Below are positions 38,266 through 47,407 of a DNA stretch of 64,000 nucleotides, one piece after another. Within the stretch, counting starts at the first letter, position 1; each line of letters begins with the position of its first letter. The notes below the pieces were generated by a model. The model ran no database searches. It worked only from the letters and a program-made list of their open reading frames with translations, and was not told the origin of the DNA. The stretch comes from Pseudomonas putida (lineage in GTDB: Bacteria > Pseudomonadota > Gammaproteobacteria > Pseudomonadales > Pseudomonadaceae), in NCBI RefSeq assembly GCF_022627325.1, contig NZ_JAETZZ010000001.1, forward strand, positions 558,001 to 622,000, in the 5' to 3' direction. The position numbers and the translations under genes were made by a program.

Positions 38266-38538
38266 ATGGAGTGGATGGCCTGGACCTTGCCCACCGCGCT
38301 GTTCTTCGCCGCTGTGGGCGTTCTGCTGGTGTGCATGACCCTGTTCGAGCTGCGCCGCCCTTGTGTGGAACGGCGTGGCTTCCTGCCGATCGTCACCAGC
38401 CGTGGCGACCGGTTGTTCATCGGCCTGTTGGTCAGCGCCTACCTGCACTTGTTGGTAGTCGGGGTCAGCGACTGGCCTTTATGGGTGGCCTCGCTGCTGT
38501 CGCTGGGCTGGCTCGTGGTGGTGCTGCGCTGGGGCTGA
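38266..38538 (+). CDS. glpU: DUF2160 membrane protein (GlpU-like)
   Basis: 90 residues, three helices (about 5-27, 46-65, 68-86). RRGFLPIVTSRGDRLFIGLL is conserved in DUF2160 proteins, which always sit between glpQ and glpV. A helper for the importer is likely; its function is unknown. Confidence 0.82.
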   Translation: MEWMAWTLPTALFFAAVGVLLVCMTLFELRRPCVERRGFLPIVTSRGDRLFIGLLVSAYLHLLVVGVSDWPLWVASLLSLGWLVVVLRWG

Positions 38539-38576
38539 GCGACGGCTCCGGGGAATAACTCAATCGGGAGATCACA

Positions 38577-40316
<1,740 letters not shown>

Positions 40317-40368
40317 CCGGCTAGAGGCCGAAGCCGATACATCGCCGGCAACGTGAGAAATCCAAGGC

Positions 40369-40404
40369 AAAAAAAACGGCACCTGCCAGAGGTGCCGTTT
40401 TCAT
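40369..40404. terminator. Bidirectional terminator between glpV and folD
   Basis: A perfect 12-bp stem, AAAACGGCACCT / AGGTGCCGTTTT, with a 5-base loop GCCAG, flanked by A run on one side and T run on the other. It serves both the rightward glp-like operon and the leftward folD. Confidence 0.9.
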
Positions 40405-40414
40405 GCAGGCCAAC

Positions 40415-41269
40415 TTACTTATGCAGCTCTTCTGCCGCATACAGCGTGTTTTCCAGCAGGCAGGCCCGGGTCATCGGGCCGACGCCGCCCGGCACCGGCG
40501 TGATCCAGCCGGCGCGGGGCAGGGCGGTCTCGTAGACCACATCGCCGACCAGCTTGCCGTCTTCCTGGCGGTTGATGCCCACGTCGATGACGATGGCGCC
40601 TTCCTTCACCCACTCACCCTTGACCAGCCCAGGCTTGCCTGCAGCCACGACCACCAGGTCGGCGCGGCCGACATGACCGGCCAGGTCCTTGGTGAAGCGG
40701 TGGCAGACGGTCACGGTGCAGCCGGCCAGCAGCAACTCCATGGCCATCGGGCGGCCCACGATGTTGGAAGCGCCGACGATTACGGCGTCCATGCCGTACA
40801 GGTCCTGACCTGTGCTTTCGAGCAGGGTCATGATGCCTTTGGGGGTGCACGGGCGCAGCAACGGAATACGCTGGGCCAGGCGGCCGATGTTGTACGGGTG
40901 GAAGCCATCGACGTCTTTGTCCGGGCGGATACGCTCGAGCAACAGCGATGCATCCAGGTGCGCCGGCAGCGGCAATTGCAGCAGAATGCCGTCCACTGCC
41001 GGGTCGTCGTTGAGGCGGTCGATCAGCTCGGTCAGGGCTTGCTGCGTGGTTTCGCTGGGCAGGTCGAAGGCCTGCGAAATGAAGCCGACCTCTTCGCAGT
41101 CCTTGCGCTTGTGCGAGACATAGACTTGGGAGGCGGGGTCGGTACCGACCAGGATCACCGCCAGGCCCGGCGTGCGCAGGCCTTGCTGGCGACGCTCCAC
41201 GACACGTTGAGCGATCTGCTTGCGCAGGTTGGCGGCGATCGCCTTGCCATCGATTAGGTGTGCAGTCAT
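40415..41269 (-). CDS. folD: Bifunctional methylenetetrahydrofolate dehydrogenase/cyclohydrolase
   Basis: 284 residues, the standard length. Catalytic lysine region [13 protein letters not shown], folate loop [32 protein letters not shown] site [18 protein letters not shown] and C-terminal [19 protein letters not shown]. It interconverts 5,10-methylene-, methenyl- and 10-formyl-THF. The ATG at 41269 is used; the frame continues upstream without family residues. Divergent from the tRNA genes. Confidence 0.96.
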   Translation of the reverse strand: MTAHLIDGKAIAANLRKQIAQRVVERRQQGLRTPGLAVILVGTDPASQVYVSHKRKDCEEVGFISQAFDLPSETTQQALTELIDRLNDDPAVDGILLQLPLPAHLDASLLLERIRPDKDVDGFHPYNIGRLAQRIPLLRPCTPKGIMTLLESTGQDLYGMDAVIVGASNIVGRPMAMELLLAGCTVTVCHRFTKDLAGHVGRADLVVVAAGKPGLVKGEWVKEGAIVIDVGINRQEDGKLVGDVVYETALPRAGWITPVPGGVGPMTRACLLENTLYAAEELHK

Positions 41270-41373
41270 AGACGCGTGATTAACCATCGAGAAAGGAACA
41301 ATAAAGAGGGCGCATTCTCGCACGACACGGCCCGAGGGCAAAGGCGGGTGGTCGGGCAAATCCCCTAACCCCT

Positions 41374-41432
41374 TAAATAATTTAAATTTTTTATAGAAAG
41401 GTGTTGACGCTTATACGGGTCGCCTATAAGAT
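41374..41432 (+). promoter_or_regulatory. tRNA operon promoter with UP element
   Basis: AT-rich tract TTAAATAATTTAAATTTTTT at 41375-41394, then -35 TTGACG (41404-41409), a 17-bp spacer and -10 TAAGAT (41427-41432), followed by the GC-rich discriminator TCGCCGC. This is the layout of growth-rate-controlled stable-RNA promoters. The first tRNA starts about 90 bp downstream of the expected start point. Confidence 0.75.
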
Positions 41433-41528
41433 TCGCCGCACTTGTCGGGCACAGCCTAGCACTGGTTGGCGAAGTCGGGCAGAATGAGTGGTTTTTATAT
41501 TGCTCATTCGGTTAGGCTTTACGCTTAT

Positions 41529-41605
41529 GCGCCCGTAGCTCAGCTGGATAGAGCATCCGCCTTCTAAGCGGATGGTCGCAGGTTCGAGTCCTGCCGGGTG
41601 CGCCA
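41529..41605 (+). tRNA. tRNA-Arg (anticodon TCT)
   Basis: 77 nt with encoded CCA. Acceptor GCGCCCG pairs with CGGGTGC; D loop AGCTGGATA; anticodon loop CTTCTAA; T arm GCAGGTTCGAGTCCTGC. First of three tRNAs in one transcript. Confidence 0.95.
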
Positions 41606-41647
41606 TTAGGCAGCTTGGGCAAGCAAGTAAGGCAGTAAAGCGATATG

Positions 41648-41723
41648 GTGGGCGTAGCTCAGTTGGTAGAGCGCCGGATTGTGATTCCGGTTGTCGTGGG
41701 TTCGATTCCCATCGTCCACCCCA
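41648..41723 (+). tRNA. tRNA-His (anticodon GTG)
   Basis: 76 nt with encoded CCA. Acceptor GTGGGCG pairs with CGTCCAC; the preceding G at 41647 can be the extra G-1 opposite C73. Anticodon loop TTGTGAT. Confidence 0.95.
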
Positions 41724-41777
41724 TATTCTTCAGAGGCGCCTTGATTGTTGATCTGGCGCCTTTGTTTTAAGCGTTAT

Positions 41778-41862
41778 GCGGACGTGGTGAAATTGGTAGA
41801 CACACTGGATTTAGGTTCCAGCGGCGCAAGCTGTAAGAGTTCGAGTCTCTTCGTCCGCACCA
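41778..41862 (+). tRNA. tRNA-Leu (anticodon TAG), probable prophage attachment gene
   Basis: 85 nt with encoded CCA and a long variable arm. Acceptor GCGGACG pairs with CGTCCGC; anticodon loop TTTAGGT. The prophage starts right after it, so its 3' end is the likely attB core. The gene is intact, as when the phage restores the tRNA end. The core duplication cannot be tested because the right end is outside the window. Confidence 0.93.
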
Positions 41863-41870
41863 CGAATTAG

Positions 41871-41930
41871 AAAAAATCTCCCCGAATTCCTGAAAGCCTC
41901 ACGGCTCAAGGGTTCGGGGATTTTTTTTCG
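41871..41930 (+). terminator. Terminator after the tRNA operon
   Basis: CCCCGAA (41880-41886) pairs with TTCGGGG (41913-41919), then eight T. It would stop tRNA transcripts from entering the prophage RNA polymerase gene. Whether it is host DNA or came with the phage depends on where the att core lies. Confidence 0.8.
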
Positions 41931-41938
41931 TCTATCAC

Positions 41939-41968
41939 TTGCACGAATGATACCTTTTCATCTACAAT
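41939..41968 (+). promoter_or_regulatory. Sigma-70 promoter candidate pointing at the phage RNA polymerase gene
   Basis: TTGCAC (41939-41944), an 18-bp spacer and TACAAT (41963-41968). It is placed 9 bp behind the tRNA terminator, so the phage end would be transcribed separately from the tRNA operon. In a lysogen it would have to be silent or repressed. Confidence 0.5.
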
Positions 41969-41993
41969 CACCTTCTCGCAAGGGAGAGCATTA

Positions 41994-42011
41994 GGGACAC
42001 TTTTGGGACAC
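41994..42011. repeat. Tandem GGGACAC boxes, possible integrase arm sites
   Basis: GGGACAC at 41994-42000 and at 42005-42011, 11 bp apart (one helical turn), about 130 bp from the tRNA end. Paired short direct repeats at this place are typical of attP arm sites for tyrosine recombinases. Confidence 0.45.
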
Positions 42012-42014
42012 AAA

Positions 42015-42109
42015 GGCCCCTTTTGACCACCTCCGAGACCCCCACCCACTGAATCCCTAACTGACCGTTCGTCGGCCTTGACCGGCTCACACTGGCCCCT
42101 TTTGACCGG
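42015..42109. repeat. 14-bp direct repeat GGCCCCTTTTGACC
   Basis: Identical copies start at about 42015 and 42096, 81 bp apart. TTGACC in each, and again near 42078, looks like a -35 box, but no good -10 follows. Could be a regulator site. Function unknown. Confidence 0.45.
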
Positions 42110-42149
42110 GGAAAATCCAGTGCGGGAGAGTGCTGTCCGCGTGAAGCCG

Positions 42150-42172
42150 TGGGACCACATTATGGCTGCCAG
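42150..42172 (+). promoter_or_regulatory. Candidate phage RNA polymerase promoter A
   Basis: TGGGACCACATTATGGCTGC followed by CA. The end CCACATTATGGCTGCC closely matches the Pseudomonas T7-like phage gh-1 consensus as I recall it (CCCTCACTRTGGCHSC), apart from one or two bases. It points into the RNA polymerase gene and would give autocatalytic expression. Confidence 0.55.
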
Positions 42173-42415
42173 TTTTTTGCCTGGAGGGGGTAGCTACGCC
42201 TGATGATTCTCTCAAACGATACTGACTCATTGACGAGACATTCCCGCTTGAGGAGCCATCCAGGGCCGCGCCAGGGCGCTGTGGGAGACCACATCCAGAG
42301 TCGCGGACCCACAATTGGATTCCTTAGCGATGCCCTCTGAGATGACCCTTAGAGACATCCTTAAAGACATCCTTAGAAATGATTACTTAATGATGATTAC
42401 TAAGAGATTCCCTTT

Positions 42416-44974
42416 ATGACTACCTCTATGACTCCTTTAGCTGGCCGCCTGGATGGTGAAGACCTGATCGCCACCCAAGTCCGTCTGGAAGAAGAGATGA
42501 CCCAGCGTGGCGTGAGCCGTTTTGAGCGTAACGTAGAGGCCGCCCGCCGAATGGGCGCTGAGGATGGGACCGAGTACGGCTCCATCATCGTTTCGGGCCG
42601 CATGAAGGCGCTGGCTGAGGCCATCAAGGCGTGGATGGATGAGTCTGAGGCCGGTGTGTCGTCCCGCTGGGGCAGTGCCTACAAACTCCTACGTGGCTAT
42701 GATGCCGATGTCCTGGCCTACCTGACCCTCAAGCACACCCTGGCGGGCATCTCGCAGCCCCGCACGCTCCAGCATGTGTCCGTCTCCATCGCCCAGTCCG
42801 TGGAAGATGAAATGCGTCTGTCCGGCATCCGTGACAAGGAGCGCAAGAAGTACGACCAACTGGTAGAGCGGGCCAACAAGCGGTCCAGCCAGCGCCACAA
42901 GCACATTTACGCCACCCGTGTGGCCTCCGCGCTGGACACCTGGAGCAACTGGAGCAACAACGACCGCATCCACGTAGGGACGAAGCTCCTGGAGCTGCTG
43001 ATGAACTCCGTGGGGCTGATCCAGATTGCCACCAATGGCGAAGGCACCGAAAAGGCGCTCAAGTACGTGAAGCCGCTGGAGTCCACGCTGGAGTGGATCG
43101 CCCGTAAGAACAACGTCACGGCCATGCTGCGCCCGGTGTATGAGCCGATGGTAGTCCCGCCACGCAACTGGACCTCACCGACCGATGGGGGCTACCTGTC
43201 GTCCAGCCTCAAGCCGCTGCGCATGGTGAAAACCCGCAACCGGGCCTACCTGGAGGAGCTGGGCAACGTCGATATGCCGATGGTCTACACCGCGCTCAAC
43301 GCCATTCAGGCCACCGCGTGGCAGATCAACACGCCCATCCTGAAAATCATGACCACGCTGTGGGAACAAGGCTCCACCTGGTGCGGCCTTCCGCCCCGTG
43401 AGGGCATCCCGCAGCCAGCCAAGCCGTTCGACATCGACACCAACGAAGTGGCCCGCGCTGCCTGGCGTAAAGCCGCGTTCAAGGTCCATTCGGATAACCT
43501 GGAGATTCAAGGGGCCCGTATCAACGTCTCTATGTCCCTCGACATTGCGAACCGCTACTCCCCGTTCCGCAAGATTTACTTCCCGTACCAACTGGACTTC
43601 CGTGGCCGCATCTACGCGGTGCCACACCTGAACCCTCAAGGCGCGGATCACACGAAGGGCTTGCTCCGTTTCGCCTATGGCAAGCCGCTGGGCGAGCATG
43701 GGGCCAAGTGGCTGGCAATCCACGGGGCGAACGTGGCCGGGTACGACAAGGCCAGCCTGGAGGACCGCGTGAAGTGGGTTCACGATCACCAAGCGGAAAT
43801 CCTGGCGATTGCTGCTGACCCTTTCCAGGCACGCGGCTGGGCCGATCACGTAGGTGCGCAGGCTATCGACAAGCCATGGCAGTTCCTGGCGTTCTGCCTG
43901 GAGTGGAAGGGCTATTGCGAACACGGGGACCGCTTTGTGTCGAAGCTCCCGATTGCGATGGACGGCTCATGCTCGGGCATCCAGCACTTCTCCGCGATGC
44001 TCCGGGATGAGGTCGGTGGCGCAGCCGTGAACCTGGTCCCCAGCGACCTCCCGGCAGACGTGTACGGACTGGTAGCGAAAAAGGTCATCGAACGGGCTAT
44101 CCATGATGCCAAGCACGGCACCGAAGACGTTCTCAAGCATGATGCTGATGGCAAGGCATACGTCCAGGAGGGCACGAAGAACCTGGCCCAGCAGTGGACC
44201 CGCTTCGGCATCAACCGCAAAGTCACGAAGCGCTCCGTCATGACCCTGGCCTACGGCTCCAAGGAGTACGGCTTCAAGGACCAAGTGATGGAGGACATCC
44301 TGGACCCAGCGCGCAAGAAGGCCACCGATGCCGAAGGCAACGTGGACGCTCGCCACTTCCCGTTCACCGGGGATGGCTTCCGGGCCGCTGGCTGGATGGC
44401 AAAGGCCATTTGGGAAGCCGTGAATCAGGTACTGGTCAAAGCTGGTGAAGCCATGAAGTGGCTCCAGGACGCTGCCACCCTGGCCGCCAAAGAGGAACTG
44501 CCGGTGTGCTGGACCACTGCCGTGGGCTTCCCAGTGATGCAGGCGTACAACTCCGTGGTAGCTCGCCGCGTCAAAACGGCCATCAACGGGGCCCGTGTGC
44601 GCCTCCTGATGAACGAGGAGCAAGACTCCCTGGACAAGCGCAAGCAGTCGCAGGGGATCAGCCCCAACTTCGTCCATAGCTGCGATGCCGCCCACCTCAT
44701 GCTCACCGTTGTGCGTGGCGTGGAGTCCGGCTTGAAGAGCTTTGCGATGATCCATGACAGCTTCGGCACCACCGCCGGGGAAACCGAGCTGTTCTTCATG
44801 ACCGTCCGTAAGGCATTCATTGAAATGTACGAAGAGACCGCCGTTCTGGAGCGCTTCCGGGATGAACTGGCCGCGCAACTGAGCGACAAAGCGCGGGCCA
44901 AGCTCGCAGAACTACCGAAGCGCGGCAGCCTGAGCCTGGCAGCCGTAGCAGAGTCGCGTTTTTGTTTTGCCTGA
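42416..44974 (+). CDS. T7-like single-subunit DNA-directed RNA polymerase (gp1)
   Basis: 852 residues against 883 in T7. Palm motif A LPIAMDGSCSGIQHFSAMLRD with D516 (T7 D537), fingers KRSVMTLAYGSKEYGF with K605 and Y613 (T7 K631, Y639), and palm motif C MIHDSFGT with D781 (T7 D812). The C-terminus SRFCFA mirrors the T7 FAFA foot. The specificity-loop region before GISPNFVHS is 2 residues shorter than in T7 and differs throughout, so its promoters must be its own. It transcribes the phage genome independently of host polymerase. The ATG at 42416 follows AAGAGA. First gene of the prophage. Confidence 0.97.
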   Translation: MTTSMTPLAGRLDGEDLIATQVRLEEEMTQRGVSRFERNVEAARRMGAEDGTEYGSIIVSGRMKALAEAIKAWMDESEAGVSSRWGSAYKLLRGYDADVLAYLTLKHTLAGISQPRTLQHVSVSIAQSVEDEMRLSGIRDKERKKYDQLVERANKRSSQRHKHIYATRVASALDTWSNWSNNDRIHVGTKLLELLMNSVGLIQIATNGEGTEKALKYVKPLESTLEWIARKNNVTAMLRPVYEPMVVPPRNWTSPTDGGYLSSSLKPLRMVKTRNRAYLEELGNVDMPMVYTALNAIQATAWQINTPILKIMTTLWEQGSTWCGLPPREGIPQPAKPFDIDTNEVARAAWRKAAFKVHSDNLEIQGARINVSMSLDIANRYSPFRKIYFPYQLDFRGRIYAVPHLNPQGADHTKGLLRFAYGKPLGEHGAKWLAIHGANVAGYDKASLEDRVKWVHDHQAEILAIAADPFQARGWADHVGAQAIDKPWQFLAFCLEWKGYCEHGDRFVSKLPIAMDGSCSGIQHFSAMLRDEVGGAAVNLVPSDLPADVYGLVAKKVIERAIHDAKHGTEDVLKHDADGKAYVQEGTKNLAQQWTRFGINRKVTKRSVMTLAYGSKEYGFKDQVMEDILDPARKKATDAEGNVDARHFPFTGDGFRAAGWMAKAIWEAVNQVLVKAGEAMKWLQDAATLAAKEELPVCWTTAVGFPVMQAYNSVVARRVKTAINGARVRLLMNEEQDSLDKRKQSQGISPNFVHSCDAAHLMLTVVRGVESGLKSFAMIHDSFGTTAGETELFFMTVRKAFIEMYEETAVLERFRDELAAQLSDKARAKLAELPKRGSLSLAAVAESRFCFA

Positions 44975-44988
44975 TCGTTCTCATTGAT

Positions 44989-45020
44989 GGAAACAAACCA
45001 CAAAAGGAACGTTTCCATTA
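44989..45020 (+). terminator. Hairpin after the RNA polymerase gene
   Basis: ATGGAAAC at 44987-44994 and GTTTCCAT at about 45009-45018 form an 8-bp stem with a 14-base A-rich loop. It lacks a T run; it may be an RNA processing or attenuation site like those of T7 early mRNA. Confidence 0.45.
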
Positions 45021-45056
45021 ATGAACCATTCCGAATGGCCCCCTGGTAATTCCCGT

Positions 45057-45082
45057 GGGGCCACATTCGGATAACCGAGCCG
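45057..45082 (+). promoter_or_regulatory. Candidate phage promoter B
   Basis: GGGGCCACATTCGGATAACC followed by GAGCCG. It shares CCACATT with candidate A and most of its length with candidate C 90 bp further on, as tandem T7-type promoters do. Confidence 0.5.
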
Positions 45083-45095
45083 CAACCCTCCGCCA

Positions 45096-45404
45096 GAGCC
45101 TCCACCGTGCCAGTGCGACCCCAGCTCAGATTTGAGCCGGGCCCGAGGGACCACATTCGGATAACCAAGCCGCAACACCCCAGTCTCCGCCCGAGCCTCC
45201 ACCGTGCCAGTGCGACATCCGCTCAAATTTGAGCCGATCCCGAGACCACCCCAATTTTCCCCATTCATCCGCAGCAGCAGCCATAGAGCCTCCACCGTGC
45301 CAGTGCCGCAACGCCTCGGATGAACCAGCAACACCTTCGCAACACCTCTACGGACCACCCGCAACTCCCCCGACCTTTGCCATAGAGCCTCCACCGTGCC
45401 GGTG
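45096..45404. repeat. Four-copy 20-bp repeat GAGCCTCCACCGTGCCAGTG
   Basis: Copies at 45096-45115, 45193-45212, 45286-45305 and 45385-45404 (the last with one change, GTGCCGGTG). The spacing is 97, 93 and 99 bp. The first two copies are followed by the palindrome GCTCAGATTTGAGC / GCTCAAATTTGAGC (45124-45137, 45221-45234). Spacers vary in sequence and there is no cas gene, so it is not a CRISPR. Confidence 0.85.
45147..45172 (+). promoter_or_regulatory. Candidate phage promoter C
   Basis: AGGGACCACATTCGGATAAC followed by CAAGCC, nearly identical to candidate B over 20 bases. Weaker GACCAC boxes continue the series near 45245 and 45354. Confidence 0.5.
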
Positions 45405-45496
45405 CAGAGGAACGGGAAACGTGCGCCTGGGCCCCGTAGGCAACCCCAACGGATAACCCCAGGCTACAACTCCGTGGCCGTATCGAGAGAACCGCA

Positions 45497-45673
45497 ATGA
45501 ATCGCTTCGGCACCGCAGATAACCAACGCAACGAACCCGAGAACTACGACTCCGCCCTGGGCCGCGCAATCGCGCTTTGGGGCATGGGTCGCTCCATCTC
45601 AATGGCCCTCGCCGCTGAGTTGATTGAACAAGGCTTTGACCTTCCGTCCCTGGAAGCGCGCCACAGCCGCTAA
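45497..45673 (+). CDS. Small phage protein, unknown
   Basis: 58 residues: starts [20 protein letters not shown] and has an amphipathic helix [32 protein letters not shown] stands nine bases before the ATG. It lies just before the ssDNA-binding protein gene and has the G/C third-position pattern of the phage genes. No family recognised; its position corresponds to the small T7 genes 1.1 to 2. Confidence 0.7.
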   Translation: MNRFGTADNQRNEPENYDSALGRAIALWGMGRSISMALAAELIEQGFDLPSLEARHSR

Positions 45674-45699
45674 CACGCACACACAAAACGAGTACCAAA

Positions 45700-46413
45700 A
45701 TGTCCTATCAGAAACGCCCCAAGAACGTAACCATGACCTCGCCGCGTGGCATTTTCCGCTACCCGGCACTGACCAAGCCTGACTTCGGCACCGATGAGTA
45801 CCCGAAGCCGGACGGTGAGTACAAAGTCACCCTGATCCTGACTCAAGAAGAGGCCGCGCCTTTCCTGGCGAAGCTGGAACCGCTTCACGAAGCCGCCATC
45901 GAAAATGGCCGCGAAGAGTTCAAGAAGCTCAAGATCGAAGCCCGCAAGAAGCTGAAAGACGTGACCGTCCAGCCTCTGTACACCGAGGAGTACGACAAGG
46001 AGACCGAGGAGCCGACTGGCCGCCTGTTCTTCAACATCAAAATGGCTGCATCGGGCAAGTCGAAGAAAGACGGCTCCGTGTGGACCCGCAAGCCAGCCCT
46101 GTTTGACGCCAAGGGCAAGCCGATGCTGAAAGTCCCAGACATCTGGGGCGGCACCGAAGGCAAAGTGAGCTTCGAAGTAGCCCCGTACTTCATCCCAGGC
46201 ACCGCCCTGGCCGGTATCAAGCTGCGCCTGAACGCAGTCCAAGTCATCGAACTGCGCAGTGGCGGCAACAAGTCCGCTGGCGAATACGGCTTCGGTGAAG
46301 AGGAAGGCGGTTTCGATGCCGAATCCGTGGCCGAACAAGAACAAGAAGAAAAGGACGAATTCGAAGAAGAGGAAGAAGGTGGCGAAAGCAACACTTACGA
46401 AGAAGACTTCTAA
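45700..46413 (+). CDS. Phage single-stranded DNA-binding protein (gp2.5-like)
   Basis: 237 residues, similar to T7 gp2.5 (232). The N-terminal OB-type part is followed by a very acidic tail, [12 protein letters not shown]...YEEDF, ending in Phe. In T7 this acidic tail with terminal Phe contacts the DNA polymerase and helicase. Coats ssDNA at the replication fork and aids annealing. The endonuclease I frame overlaps its 3' end. Confidence 0.9.
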   Translation: MSYQKRPKNVTMTSPRGIFRYPALTKPDFGTDEYPKPDGEYKVTLILTQEEAAPFLAKLEPLHEAAIENGREEFKKLKIEARKKLKDVTVQPLYTEEYDKETEEPTGRLFFNIKMAASGKSKKDGSVWTRKPALFDAKGKPMLKVPDIWGGTEGKVSFEVAPYFIPGTALAGIKLRLNAVQVIELRSGGNKSAGEYGFGEEEGGFDAESVAEQEQEEKDEFEEEEEGGESNTYEEDF

Positions 46414-46861
46414 GCCGCCCCTGGATGCCGAACAAGTGGGACTCAAGTATGGGTTCCGCTCCGGGCTTGAAGAACGTGCCGCAGACCAGTTAACGGCTGT
46501 CGGCATGGGCTTCACTTTCGAAAGTCTGGTAGTTCCATATACCCGGCCTGCGAAAGTTCACAAGTACACCCCGGACTTCGCACTGGCGAACGGCATCATC
46601 GTCGAAACTAAGGGCCGTTTTTTGACCGAGGACCGCCAAAAGCAGCTCCTGGTTAAAGCTCAGCACCCCGAACTTGACGTGCGCTTTGTCTTCTCCAACT
46701 CAAAAACAAAAATAAATAAACGCAGTACCACCACCTACGCGGACTGGTGCAGCAAGAATGGCTTTAAGTATGCCGACAAGTTGGTTCCTCACGCCTGGCT
46801 TAATGAGCCGGTGAACGAAGCCTCTTTGTCGATCATCAAGGGCCTCAGCAAAGAACAATAA
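46379..46861 (+). CDS. Endonuclease I, Holliday-junction resolvase (gp3-like)
   Basis: 160 residues from a GTG inside the ssDNA-binding gene. [14 protein letters not shown] (active-site Glu), [20 protein letters not shown] (active-site Asp, Glu and Lys) and [16 protein letters not shown] match T7 endonuclease I. It cleaves branched phage DNA and helps break down host DNA. The start is uncertain: the frame is open back to 46259; the GTG at 46379 gives a length near the T7 enzyme (149). Confidence 0.88.
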   Translation: MAKATLTKKTSKPPLDAEQVGLKYGFRSGLEERAADQLTAVGMGFTFESLVVPYTRPAKVHKYTPDFALANGIIVETKGRFLTEDRQKQLLVKAQHPELDVRFVFSNSKTKINKRSTTTYADWCSKNGFKYADKLVPHAWLNEPVNEASLSIIKGLSKEQ

Positions 46862-46863
46862 CA

Positions 46864-47313
46864 ATGACCTATAACGCTGGAACTAAGCCCCGCGCTGAGA
46901 CGGACTACCTGGTAGTTCACTGTAGCGCCACACGCCCATCCCAAGACATCGGAGCCGCTGACATCAATCGCTGGCACCGCGCCAAGGGCTGGCGTTGCAT
47001 CGGCTACCACTTCGTCATCCGCCGTAATGGCGTGGTCGAGGAGGGCCGCGAGCTGGATCAAATCGGCGCTCACGTAGAGGGCCACAACATCAACTCCGTA
47101 GGCATCTGCATGGCCGGTGGAGTCACCGAGGCGGACATCGACGTCCCCGAGAACAACTTCACGCCCGAGCAATTCGCAAGTCTCAAGCACCTGCTGGGCG
47201 AACTGAAAGAGAAATACCCCAACGCGACAATCCAAGGCCACCGGGACTTCCCGAAAGTAGCCAAGGCTTGCCCGAGCTTCGACGTTAAACCGTGGGTAGC
47301 GGCCAACTTATAA
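46864..47313 (+). CDS. N-acetylmuramoyl-L-alanine amidase / T7 lysozyme (gp3.5-like)
   Basis: 149 residues (T7: 151). Zinc ligands H19 (VVHCSAT), H126 (GHRDFP) and C136 (ACPSFD), with catalytic Y48 and K134, all match T7 lysozyme. It cuts the amide bond in peptidoglycan and in T7 also binds RNA polymerase to switch it from class II to class III transcription. The gene starts 2 bp after endonuclease I. Confidence 0.93.
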   Translation: MTYNAGTKPRAETDYLVVHCSATRPSQDIGAADINRWHRAKGWRCIGYHFVIRRNGVVEEGRELDQIGAHVEGHNINSVGICMAGGVTEADIDVPENNFTPEQFASLKHLLGELKEKYPNATIQGHRDFPKVAKACPSFDVKPWVAANL

Positions 47314-47347
47314 AAGCCGTGGGCCCTCAGTTGGATATGGCAGCCGC
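47314..47347 (+). promoter_or_regulatory. Candidate phage promoter E
   Basis: AAGCCGTGGGCCCTCAGTTG followed by GATATGGCAGCC. It shares AAGCCGTGGG-CC-CA with the start of candidate A and ends TATGGCAGCC like the gh-1 consensus, but with a few extra bases between. Weakest of the set. Confidence 0.35.
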
Positions 47348-47372
47348 CACGTCTATCACTCAACTCTGATAA

Positions 47373-47401
47373 AGGGCTGGCCTCCGGGCTGGCCCTCTTT
47401 A
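47373..47401 (+). terminator. Imperfect hairpin before the primase-helicase gene
   Basis: AGGGCTGGCC-TCC-GGGCTGGCCCT can fold in several ways and ends in CTTTATT. It would lie between promoter E and the helicase ATG, so it may regulate rather than stop. Confidence 0.35.
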
Positions 47402-47407
47402 TTGCCC

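Larger units (their letters stand above)
41863..42415. other. Prophage left-end control region
   Basis: About 550 bp between tRNA-Leu and the phage RNA polymerase gene. It holds a terminator, a sigma-70 promoter candidate (41939-41968), tandem GGGACAC boxes (41994-42011), a 14-bp direct repeat GGCCCCTTTTGACC (42015 and 42096), a phage-type promoter candidate (42150-42172), an AGACATCCTTA tandem repeat (42353 and 42365) and a doubtful 45-codon frame (42203-42340, MILSNDTDSLTRHSRLRSHP, with GGAGGGGG upstream). No early T7 gene (0.3, 0.7) is present. Confidence 0.75.
44975..45496. other. Repeat-rich region after the polymerase gene: promoter cluster and possible phage origin
   Basis: 522 bp without a gene. 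After a hairpin (44989-45020), about four modules of 90-110 bp carry a GACCAC box and a 20-bp repeat each. In T7 the primary replication origin with tandem promoters phi1.1A and phi1.1B lies at this same place. Details are in the separate entries. Confidence 0.65.

Noticed and set aside
42203..42340. 45-codon frame before the polymerase gene
   Set aside because: GGAGGGGG is 12 bases upstream, but codon use and third positions do not look like the phage genes and it covers repeats and a weak promoter box. Kept only as a note in the control-region entry.
45096..45404. CRISPR-like array
   Set aside because: Four 20-bp repeats with about 75-bp spacers that are themselves partly repeated (promoter-like and palindromic parts); no cas genes. 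It is a phage control region.
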